Below are positions 53,411 to 61,028 of a stretch of DNA of 64,000 nt, piece after piece (within the stretch, counting starts at the first letter, position 1; the number at the start of each line of letters is the position of its first letter). A program made the position numbers and the translations under genes. Source of the DNA: Planctomycetia bacterium (GTDB taxonomy: Bacteria; Planctomycetota; Planctomycetia; Pirellulales; Thermoguttaceae); assembly GCA_030539295.1 (NCBI GenBank), contig JAUNSJ010000019.1, forward strand, positions 1-64,000, in the 5' to 3' direction. The notes under the pieces were generated by a model. It did no database searches. It saw only the letters and a program-made list of their open reading frames with translations, and was not told the origin of the DNA.

Positions 53411-54736
53411 TTATCTTTGCTCGTCCCAGTATTGGAACCATTCCGGGCCAATGACGCGACCGAGCAGGAAGAATTTGTGGTCGTTAAACCAAAGGACGCC
53501 TTTGCCGTCGACGAGGGAATAACTCGTGTAGAAGGAGTTACCACTTTTGCGTTCGGCGAACATTTGAGGGGGAGCGAACCAGATCGGCTGCTCGGCGTCG
53601 GGCATAAATTTACCGGCAATCAAGAAGAGAGGGCCGCGATTTTGCCATGCGGATTTCTTCTCGTCGTTGAAATTGAACGTATTGTGAACGAGAGCGAAAT
53701 AGAATCCACTTCCAGCTTCGCACCCTTTCCAATCGTAAAGCGGGGCAGGGGACCGCGGATGCAGAAACGGCGTGCCGCCATCGCGGTCGAGCAGTTTTTG
53801 CGGTGCGGACCAGGTGACACCCTCGTCACGACTTTGACTCCAATAGGGATAGCCACCGTCGGTACGCATTATAACGAAGAGACGACCATCGGGCAGCTTA
53901 ACCGGAGCGGCTTCTTCGCAGTCATTATGGCCGGGAAAGACAGACTGCTCGGGAGTAAGAGCGAAGGCTTGATCTTCTTTTTCATTAAAGTAGGAAATTT
54001 TAATATTTTCCACAGGCGGGTCGTCGTCGATGTTTTCATATTGCCAAAATTCGACGGAGCAGCCATTTTTGCCATGTCGGGAACAGCCAACGAAATATTT
54101 TCCGTCTTTTCCGAGTCGGAGCGGGCGCTGCCAATTACACCAGGCAGGAGGCACGGCCGGGTCGTCTGAATCTTTCCAGGTGCGTGGCAGATTGACCATT
54201 TTCGGAGCGGACCAGGACTCGCCATTGTTGTCGGAGAAAACGCCGAACATCTGCCCAATGTGGGGCCGGTGATTTGTTGTCTGCTGGTTCCAGAGGCAAT
54301 AGATGCGACCGGATTTACTGACCATTGGCTGCTGCCAACTGGCGACGAGCGCGGGATTTTTGAAGTTGGCGGAGCCAGCAATGATTTGCGGTTCGGACCA
54401 GGTAAGTCCCTTGTCGACACTCTTGGAAAAGGCAATATGTTGAGCGTTATCCGCTTCAACTTTTGCCTGGGTCCAGAACGCGAGCAGAGTACCGTCATCT
54501 TTGGTTATGACCTGGAAATGATCGTTGTAGGTATCGGCTACAATCATTTCATTTTGTTTTGGAACAAAGACCACGTAGTCCGGCTTATTGACCAACATGT
54601 CAGTAGCGTAGTCTTCATAGCCCTTGAGATTTTTGTACGACTCCGCAATTTTTTTCGCATGCTCCGACTGAGGAAAGGCGTTTGAACATATTGACAGTAA
54701 AAAAACGGCAGTGACGATTGTTGCTAAAGCTTTCAA
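53411..54736 (-). CDS. Sialidase/BNR-repeat secreted protein
   Basis: 441 residues with a signal peptide (about 1-22). Three Asp-box repeats are clear: SKSVDKGLTW (104-113), SDNNGESW (168-175) and SRDEGVTW (302-309), as in six-bladed sialidase propellers. Many planctomycete relatives are annotated as exo-alpha-sialidases but may act on other sugars or have lost activity; the arginine triad cannot be verified by eye. The start is TTG at 54736, 9 bases after AAGGA. It lies between a lipoprotein gene and the XylR-type regulator. Confidence 0.75.
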   Translation of the reverse strand: MKALATIVTAVFLLSICSNAFPQSEHAKKIAESYKNLKGYEDYATDMLVNKPDYVVFVPKQNEMIVADTYNDHFQVITKDDGTLLAFWTQAKVEADNAQHIAFSKSVDKGLTWSEPQIIAGSANFKNPALVASWQQPMVSKSGRIYCLWNQQTTNHRPHIGQMFGVFSDNNGESWSAPKMVNLPRTWKDSDDPAVPPAWCNWQRPLRLGKDGKYFVGCSRHGKNGCSVEFWQYENIDDDPPVENIKISYFNEKEDQAFALTPEQSVFPGHNDCEEAAPVKLPDGRLFVIMRTDGGYPYWSQSRDEGVTWSAPQKLLDRDGGTPFLHPRSPAPLYDWKGCEAGSGFYFALVHNTFNFNDEKKSAWQNRGPLFLIAGKFMPDAEQPIWFAPPQMFAERKSGNSFYTSYSLVDGKGVLWFNDHKFFLLGRVIGPEWFQYWDEQR

Positions 54737-54803
54737 TGAAATGTTTCCTTTCGTTAAAATTGTAAGGTTTCCAACTGTTTACGAATTGATCGCGGCAAGC
54801 GGG

Positions 54804-55241
54804 TTAGTCTTTAGGGTAATCAACAGTAATATTGAATGGGAGCGTCATTCCCGGTCCGACCTCACACTGAAGGCCCGAGCTTGCCGGAGACATAAAGCGC
54901 TGGTCGATCAGTGCTTTTTCTTTTGGCAGAACCGGTTTTTCAAATCCTACAGTAAGCGGGAGTTGTTCAATTTCAACGGCACCTGAGATAGAGACCCGAT
55001 AGAGGCCGTATGGAATTTTAGACCTGTCTTCGGTGAGTTTGATTTTGTAGGAGCCGTCTTTCATGATATCACCTCGAGCAAGGACCTGGTCACCCTGGAA
55101 ACAGACGGTTCCCAAGGTGAGCGGTTTACCGTCAGGAAATTCGACTTTTCCTGAAACATAAGCTCCCGGTTGGCAGCCAGTCAGTAAGCCAAGCGAGAGG
55201 AGAAACGAGCAAAGGACAGGCTTCAAAACATTCTTTTTCAC
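54804..55241 (-). CDS. Small lipoprotein with carboxypeptidase-regulatory-like fold
   Basis: 145 residues from a GTG start at 55241, nine bases after GAAGGG. Lipobox LLTGC gives the lipidated Cys at about 23. The mature part has the pattern VSGKVEFPDGKPLTLGTVCF and DGSYKI, matching the lipoprotein at 60545-60985 and suggesting a transthyretin-like beta-sandwich. It follows the G-tract prepilin gene by 52 bases, repeating the prepilin/lipoprotein pairing seen at 6156-7880. Confidence 0.78.
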   Translation of the reverse strand: MKKNVLKPVLCSFLLSLGLLTGCQPGAYVSGKVEFPDGKPLTLGTVCFQGDQVLARGDIMKDGSYKIKLTEDRSKIPYGLYRVSISGAVEIEQLPLTVGFEKPVLPKEKALIDQRFMSPASSGLQCEVGPGMTLPFNITVDYPKD

Positions 55242-55293
55242 GGTTGTGTACCCTTCGTATAATAGTGTCTGTATAGTAATTTCCTGACGTTGG

Positions 55294-56505
55294 TTACAGT
55301 GAGGTCGCAGTGCCATCAGAAACGCTAGCAAGGGCAAACAGGGTTGCCGGAAGGATCGTCGTACTGATGGCGCGAACGGAGCCGTCGCCGATGAGAAAAT
55401 TACATGTGGACGCATGGTGACTGCCGAAGCCTCCCCGTCCATAAACGCCGGTGGGAGCTTTGCCAATGTAAAATTTATCACTGGGAGATTCGACCAGGAT
55501 CCGGTCGGGGTCTTTCCCGGAGTCGTTGTGAATAAGTCGACCGACATTGAAACCGCGATCGTTTTCACAATAGAGGAAACTGCCATCCCAGTAGCGTTGA
55601 GCCTCCGTAGCGGTGGAAATACCGGTCGTGAGAGCGTGTGCTGGAATGAACTTTTCCCCGAAGAGCAATTGGTTACTCGTGCCATCCTGCCACCAAGCCA
55701 TTGTATCGCGGCATTCCCAGGTGGTGACTCGGATGTAATCATTCCATTTATCAACACCTAAAGTACCAGTGGCATGAACAAGAGGAATCCGGAAGGGGCC
55801 AATAAATTTATCCAGAGAGCTGTCCGCATCGCTTTTGTCGTCGTACATATAGCAGAGCCACCGTCGTTCCTTTACCTTGGCGACTACAGCGGCGTAGTCG
55901 CATTGAGGGCCGGAGCAAACAGTAGACGTTTCTGTTCCAACATTTGTGACGTAGGTCGTGCCAGAGCGGCGTGAAGGACACTTGTAGACTGAGATTGAAG
56001 CCACTTGCGTACGTCCGCTGTCGTCGAGGACATTACAAAACCAGATGTCAGGAAAGTGCATATTTTCGCTGGCTTCGACGGTCGGGCTTTGAAATTGCGG
56101 GGAATTTTGGGCCAACCAATCATACAGTGAATTTTGCTCCATATAGGGCAATAATAAAGTAAAAATGGTTGGTTTGTACGAATAGACGGCAATGGGGGGA
56201 AGCCCTTGCCGTACGTCGTGGAAATTGTGAACCGCCAAGCCTATTTGCTTGAGGTTATTCGTGCACTGCATGCGACGAGCGGCCTCCCTCGCAGCCTGAA
56301 CGGCCGGGAGCAGGAGTGCAATGAGAATCCCGATGATCGCAATGACCACGAGCAGTTCGACGAGAGTGAACCCGAGCCGGCGGCGGGCTAGAAATTTGTA
56401 GCGTAAAACATTTTGAAGAGTAGCAGGAGAAAAAGCCCCTAAGCTGCCCCCCCCCCCCGGATTAACAACTCGCCGCGGAAGGTCGATTCTTTTTGTTCTG
56501 TCCAT
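55294..56505 (-). CDS. DUF1559 prepilin-like protein, frame broken at a G12 tract
   Basis: The uninterrupted frame from the ATG at 56505 gives 403 residues: an arginine-rich leader, then [15 protein letters not shown] with Glu at +5, [10 protein letters not shown] and a C-terminal H-x9-DG ([12 protein letters not shown]). But the ATG with the proper Shine-Dalgarno is at 56519 (CTCCTT on the plus strand at 56528-56533, spacing 8) and is in another frame. Reading from there runs 20 codons into the G12 run and stops after 26 residues. A run of 13 or 10 G would join that start to the prepilin frame. So as written the gene is out of frame with its best start. The small lipoprotein and sialidase-like genes follow. 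Confidence 0.8.
   Translation of the reverse strand: MDRTKRIDLPRRVVNPGGGGSLGAFSPATLQNVLRYKFLARRRLGFTLVELLVVIAIIGILIALLLPAVQAAREAARRMQCTNNLKQIGLAVHNFHDVRQGLPPIAVYSYKPTIFTLLLPYMEQNSLYDWLAQNSPQFQSPTVEASENMHFPDIWFCNVLDDSGRTQVASISVYKCPSRRSGTTYVTNVGTETSTVCSGPQCDYAAVVAKVKERRWLCYMYDDKSDADSSLDKFIGPFRIPLVHATGTLGVDKWNDYIRVTTWECRDTMAWWQDGTSNQLLFGEKFIPAHALTTGISTATEAQRYWDGSFLYCENDRGFNVGRLIHNDSGKDPDRILVESPSDKFYIGKAPTGVYGRGGFGSHHASTCNFLIGDGSVRAISTTILPATLFALASVSDGTATSL
56447..56458 (-). repeat. Homopolymer of 12 G (minus strand) in the prepilin 5' coding region
   Basis: Twelve C on the plus strand. It lies 61 bases after the ATG at 56519. Slippage by +1 or -2 changes which frame continues into the prepilin. 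Confidence 0.85.
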
Positions 56506-56519
56506 TTTTGTGTTGACAT

Positions 56520-57045
56520 AATTGGTTCTCCTTGTAAATGGTGTGTAAGGAAGTTGTGAGTTGACAATGAAACTGGCGTTGGAGACGAATAAAACGACCG
56601 TAATTCGTTTGTGCGTCTGTCCTTTCCCACTTTCCATGTTCTTAATTATACCGGAAACGATATTCCGTGTCAACATTGAGTCTGGTTTCTTTGTCTCAAA
56701 GCATGTGCGCTTTTGTTCCTGTTGTGTCTCTGGAGGGTGTGACGGGAGGATTTTGGGACTTTTTCGAAGAAAACACTAAAATTTTTCGAGAGGGTGATAA
56801 GGGAAGGAGGACAATAATTGCCCGTAGTAAAAAGGGTTATGGGGGTTAGAATTCGGGTTATGAGGTGTTTTTTTGTCTGAAAAGTTGTCTTCTTGAAAAA
56901 AATTTCGGTGTCTCCACTTCTTTTTTCTCGAAAAAGAGGGTATAATGGGTAAGAGTGTCCTATTGACGATGTTGTCGAACTGGCGTGTGCCGGTCGTCAG
57001 ACGCGTCGATTACCCGAATATATTTAATGTGAGGAATCATTTATT
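56520..57045. other. Divergent promoter region between the G-tract prepilin and PIN/TRAM gene
   Basis: 526 bases without a gene. The minus-strand consensus promoter (56645-56673) and Shine-Dalgarno (56528-56533) serve the prepilin. On the plus strand a TATAAT (56941-56946) without a clear -35 may serve the PIN/TRAM gene. Confidence 0.5.
56645..56673 (-). promoter_or_regulatory. Perfect consensus sigma-70 promoter for the G-tract prepilin
   Basis: Minus strand: -35 TTGACA (56673-56668), 17-base spacer, -10 TATAAT (56650-56645), both exact. The leader is about 120 bases and ends in a strong Shine-Dalgarno before the ATG at 56519. Confidence 0.85.
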
Positions 57046-58173
57046 ATGCCGTTATTATTACTTCGTTGTTTGTTCATATCGGTGGCCAGCGGAATTGGGG
57101 TAGCGATCGTGCGTTCTGGCGGGATTTACGGGAACAGTCCGGACTTGAGTTTGTCGACGTTTTTTGCATTGATCATATTTACACTGTGCATCATCGGTGT
57201 GGATATGGCGTTTCCGAAGAAGAAGGTCGAATGGATATCGGCGCTCTATTTCGGCCTGCTCATAGGGCTGATATTAACGTACTTTATGGGCATGGCGATT
57301 GAGCCGCTGTTTGCCGATAATATGACCGGCGATGGCAGTGTGGCGAGTCCGGAGTTGCGTCGCAATGTGATGGCGATTATGCTTATCTCGTTTAGCTATA
57401 TGGGGATAAGTTTTCTATTGCAGACGCGAAACGATTTCCGGTTTATTATTCCCTACGTAGAGTTTCAGAGGAATGTCAAGGGGATTAAGCCTCTGATTCT
57501 GGATACGAGCGTGGTCATAGACGGACGTATAGCAGACGTTATGGAGACGAAAATCATTGATAGTCCACTTCTTATGCCGCGGTTTGCCATCGCGGAACTC
57601 CAGCATATCGCGGATAGCGCAGACCGGAGCCGACGTACGCGAGGGCGTCGTGGACTGGACGTTTTAAGCCGTCTTCAGAACATGCCAGGCGTGGACCTGC
57701 AAATAGACGACTCGGATTTGCCGGAATATGTGAATCAGCCGGTGGACCTGAAGTTGGTTACGCTGGCGAAACATTTGAGCGGTAAACTGGTCACGAACGA
57801 CTACAATTTAAATAAAGTCGCGAAGCTACAAGGGGTGACGGTCATTAATTTAAATGACTTGGCGAATTCGATGAAGCCGGTCTTTTTGCCGAATGAACGA
57901 ATCGAAATTGACATTGTCAAGACAGGCGAAGAAGCCGGGCAGGGTGTAGCGTATCTCGACGACGGGACAATGGTTGTGGTGGAACAAGGGCGGAACCATA
58001 TCGCGGAACGAGTCGTGGTGACGGTGACGAGCGTTTTGCAGACGAGTGCCGGGCGGATGATATTTGCGCGCTATGAGTACACGGTGAAGAAACATGTAGG
58101 CCCGTCGTCGTTTGTGCTGGACCAGCCAGGGGACGCGAATATCTCGAGTCCTGGGCCTGGTTATCGCCGTTAA
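57046..58173 (+). CDS. YacL-type membrane protein with PIN and TRAM domains
   Basis: 375 residues. Three or four N-terminal membrane helices (about 1-135) precede a PIN nuclease-like domain (about 148-270) with DTSVVIDGR and a later acidic KLVTNDYNLNKVA, followed by a TRAM domain (about 285-365; GQGVAYLDDGTMVVVEQGRNHIAERVVVTVTSVLQT). The architecture is that of YacL-type proteins. An RNA-related role is inferred from the domains. Confidence 0.85.
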   Translation: MPLLLLRCLFISVASGIGVAIVRSGGIYGNSPDLSLSTFFALIIFTLCIIGVDMAFPKKKVEWISALYFGLLIGLILTYFMGMAIEPLFADNMTGDGSVASPELRRNVMAIMLISFSYMGISFLLQTRNDFRFIIPYVEFQRNVKGIKPLILDTSVVIDGRIADVMETKIIDSPLLMPRFAIAELQHIADSADRSRRTRGRRGLDVLSRLQNMPGVDLQIDDSDLPEYVNQPVDLKLVTLAKHLSGKLVTNDYNLNKVAKLQGVTVINLNDLANSMKPVFLPNERIEIDIVKTGEEAGQGVAYLDDGTMVVVEQGRNHIAERVVVTVTSVLQTSAGRMIFARYEYTVKKHVGPSSFVLDQPGDANISSPGPGYRR

Positions 58174-58252
58174 CGTGGTTTCTGTTGATTTCGATTTTCC
58201 CGGAATACAGCGGCTGCCCCGCGAGAGCCGCCTTACTTTCCTATAATAAGCC

Positions 58253-58699
58253 ATGCAAGACCCGAAAAAATTCATAGAACTGCTCAAGTCCGATCCGCGA
58301 TTTACTGTAGAGTCGTATCGATTCGTTAATGATGCCTTGGAATACGCCAACCGATGCCAGCAGGAGGAAGCGGAAGCAGAGGACGAGGATGTGCCGTCGA
58401 TCATCCGTGCGTTGAGCGGCGGAAAAATGCCAGCGGAACAGCATGTGTCCGGTAGGGATTTGTGCTACGCCGCGCGTGACTTTGCTCTGGAGCAGTACGG
58501 ACTGTTAGCGAAACACGTCCTTGCCCGACTCGGAATCTATAGGACGGGCGATATTGGCGAAATCGTGTATAATTTGATAGGAATCGGTTATATGCAGCAG
58601 AATCTGAACGATACGCGAGCTGATTTCGACGACGTCTTCGATCTGGGTAAGGATTTGGATCGCGGTTTCGTCTTTATCGATGAGCTTAAAGAGAAGTAA
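58253..58699 (+). CDS. Minf_1886-family conserved protein
   Basis: 148 residues matching the short conserved protein group named after Minf_1886: FIELLKSDPRFTVESYRFVNDALEYA at the start and CYAARDFALEQYGLLAKHVLARLGIYRTGDIGEIVYNLIGIGYM in the centre. The fold is helical and soluble. Function is unknown. It lies between the PIN/TRAM gene and pgm on the same strand. Confidence 0.8.
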   Translation: MQDPKKFIELLKSDPRFTVESYRFVNDALEYANRCQQEEAEAEDEDVPSIIRALSGGKMPAEQHVSGRDLCYAARDFALEQYGLLAKHVLARLGIYRTGDIGEIVYNLIGIGYMQQNLNDTRADFDDVFDLGKDLDRGFVFIDELKEK

Positions 58700-58809
58700 A
58701 CCGTATATCGAAGCGTATAAAGTGTTTTTTGACCTTGATTTCAATCGCACAAGCGTCAAAAGGCTTGTAACGACGAAGGGCCTTCCCTAGCAACAGGAGA
58801 AAGAATGCA

Positions 58810-60450
58810 ATGCATGAATCTGCCGGTAAACTTGCCCCACCCGAATTGCTGGTCAATTTGGAAGAGCTTAACCGCGAATATCGAGAGCACGCGGTCGACG
58901 CGTCGGAGTTTTCGCAACGAGTCCGATTTGGCACCAGCGGTCATCGAGGGACGCCTTTAGACGGGTCGTTTACGGAAAAGCACGTCAAGGCAATCGTCCA
59001 GGCAGTGGTCGATTATCGTCGCATGGTCGGGGAGCCACCAATTCTCTATATTGGGAAAGATACGCACGCCATTTCCGACGCGGCGCAAAAGACGGCGCTG
59101 GGTGTCCTTGCGGCAAACGGAGTCACAACGCAATATCAAAAGGACAATGAAGTTACACCTACTCCGGTTATTTCCCATCACATTCTAAAGGCCAATAATG
59201 AAGCTGGTGAAACGGTTGCCGATGGTATCATCATAACGCCATCGCACAATCCGCCAACTGATGGTGGGATAAAATACAATCCTCCCCATGGCGGTCCTGC
59301 CGATACGAATATTACGGACTGGATCGAAAAGCGAGCCAATGAGTATCTCGCTAACGATAATCGGGACGTGCGCTTTGTCGAGTACGACGAGGCCGTTAAA
59401 GCGAAGTGTCTGACCGCGACGGACTTTGCTCCTGATTATATAGACGACTTGGAAAATATCATTGATTTTGACGCGATTCGTAATGCAGGCGTCAAGCTGG
59501 GGGTGGATCCGCTGGGCGGGGCTTCGGTTAACTACTGGGAGCCCATTGCCAGAAAATATAATTTGGATCTGACCGTGGTCAACAAACAGGTTGACCCAAC
59601 GTTTGCCTTTGTCCCACGGGACCACGATGGGAAAATTCGTATGGATTGCTCCAGTCCATGGTCCATGTCGAAACTGGTTGAGCTTAAAGACCGATTCGAT
59701 TTGGCCTTTGCGAACGACCCGGATGCAGACCGTCATGGCATAGTCTCCAAGGAAGTGGGTCTAATGAACCCGAACCACTTTCTTGCTGTGGCGATTGACT
59801 ATCTTCTACGACACAGGCCGAAATGGTCGCTCGATAAAGGAATCGGAAAGACGCTCGTATCCAGTGCCCTGATAGATCGGGTTGTGCTTAATCTGGGACG
59901 TGTTCTGTTCGAAGTTCCGGTGGGCTTTAAGTGGTTTGTGCAAGGGCTTTATGACGGGACCCTGGCTTTCGGTGGGGAAGAGAGCGCGGGCGCGAGTTTT
60001 CTAAAATTCGACGGGTCCGTCTGGTCAACCGATAAAGACGGGATTATTATGTGTCTGCTGGCGGCGGAGATACTGGCTAAAACGGGAGAAGATCCCGGTC
60101 TGCTCTACAAGAAGCTTGAGGCCCAGTTTGGGACACCAGTGTATAAACGTATGGATCGACCGACGAGCGCTGAGCAGAAAGCGGCTTTTAAAAACCTGAC
60201 GCCCGAACGCGTAACGGCGTCCCAGCTGGCCGGCGAGCCGATTCTGCAAAAGCTGACAAACGCGCCGGGTAACGATGCACCAATCGGCGGGCTGAAGGTG
60301 GTAACCAAAAACGGTTGGTTCGCCGCGCGGCCTTCAGGTACGGAAAATATCTACAAGATCTATGCGGAGTCCTTCCTGGGCGAAGAGCACCTTGACCGTA
60401 TCATGGCCGAAGCGAGTCAGATTGTGACCGACGCGCTCGGTGCCGCGTGA
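58810..60450 (+). CDS. pgm: Phosphoglucomutase, alpha-D-glucose type
   Basis: Interconverts glucose 1-phosphate and glucose 6-phosphate. The 546-residue protein has the phosphoserine loop TPSHNPPTDGGIKYN with Ser145, the Mg2+ loop DPDADRH (303-309), the sugar-binding GGEESAGASF and the phosphate-binding RPSGTENIYKIYAESF near the C-terminus. Length fits the bacterial Pgm group. AGGAG precedes the ATG by about 10 bases. A strong terminator follows. Confidence 0.95.
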   Translation: MHESAGKLAPPELLVNLEELNREYREHAVDASEFSQRVRFGTSGHRGTPLDGSFTEKHVKAIVQAVVDYRRMVGEPPILYIGKDTHAISDAAQKTALGVLAANGVTTQYQKDNEVTPTPVISHHILKANNEAGETVADGIIITPSHNPPTDGGIKYNPPHGGPADTNITDWIEKRANEYLANDNRDVRFVEYDEAVKAKCLTATDFAPDYIDDLENIIDFDAIRNAGVKLGVDPLGGASVNYWEPIARKYNLDLTVVNKQVDPTFAFVPRDHDGKIRMDCSSPWSMSKLVELKDRFDLAFANDPDADRHGIVSKEVGLMNPNHFLAVAIDYLLRHRPKWSLDKGIGKTLVSSALIDRVVLNLGRVLFEVPVGFKWFVQGLYDGTLAFGGEESAGASFLKFDGSVWSTDKDGIIMCLLAAEILAKTGEDPGLLYKKLEAQFGTPVYKRMDRPTSAEQKAAFKNLTPERVTASQLAGEPILQKLTNAPGNDAPIGGLKVVTKNGWFAARPSGTENIYKIYAESFLGEEHLDRIMAEASQIVTDALGAA

Positions 60451-60501
60451 TTGCGGTGAAATGACTGTACCTTAACGGCTTTGGTAAAAAGAATACGAAA
60501 T

Positions 60502-60547
60502 GCGGCTCTTGCACGTTTTCGCGTGGAAGAACCGCAATTTTTTTCTA
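60502..60547 (+). terminator. Rho-independent terminator after pgm
   Basis: GCGGCTCTTGCACG (60502-60515) pairs with CGTGGAAGAACCGC (60522-60535), two mismatches, followed by AATTTTTTTCT. The same stem lies just past the stop of the convergent lipoprotein gene and could end both transcripts. Confidence 0.75.
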
Positions 60548-60985
60548 CTTTGCCCGATCAAGCTTTATATCGAACTTTTGTGTTGTGCCGTCTGCCTCAA
60601 AGATTATATCCGTCGTTTCCGCGCTATTATATTTCCTGTTTATCAGGGACGTCACTGAAACATTACCACCAAAAGTCTGTTTTTTTGCATCTGTGGCTTG
60701 ACCTGTTTCTATTTTGTCGACTTGGGCTACGCCAGAGAAATAGACTTTGTATTCCCCCTTAGGGACACCATTTCCGGCCTTTTCAAAGCCCAGTACGTAG
60801 GAGCCATCGGGCTGAATATCGGCGCGTCCAGTCATCTGACCGTTGTCGAAATAGACCATGCCACAGGTAACCGGGGCATTATCATCGGAGAAAGTAATCT
60901 TTCCCGATAAAGGGACGTTCTTACTGCAGCCGAAAAGACAACAGAAACCAATAACCATTGTGGTAAACAAAATTTTAATTTTCAT
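60545..60985 (-). CDS. Small lipoprotein with carboxypeptidase-regulatory-like fold
   Basis: 146 residues. Lipobox LFGC puts the lipidated Cys at about 20. LSGKITFSDDNAPVTCGMVYF and DGSYVLGFEK match the lipoprotein at 54804-55241 in spacing and pattern, so the two are paralogues. GAGG precedes the ATG by 5 bases. It follows the hydrazine-synthase-alpha-like gene by 43 bases and is probably co-transcribed with it. Confidence 0.78.
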   Translation of the reverse strand: MKIKILFTTMVIGFCCLFGCSKNVPLSGKITFSDDNAPVTCGMVYFDNGQMTGRADIQPDGSYVLGFEKAGNGVPKGEYKVYFSGVAQVDKIETGQATDAKKQTFGGNVSVTSLINRKYNSAETTDIIFEADGTTQKFDIKLDRAK

Positions 60986-61028
60986 TGTAACCTCATTTTC
61001 ATCTTTTCAGAATTTAAACACATTTTTA

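Noticed and set aside
55294-56676. Start of the third prepilin at 56676
   Set aside because: It lies upstream of the perfect consensus promoter at 56673-56645, so it could not be transcribed from it, and it has no ribosome site.
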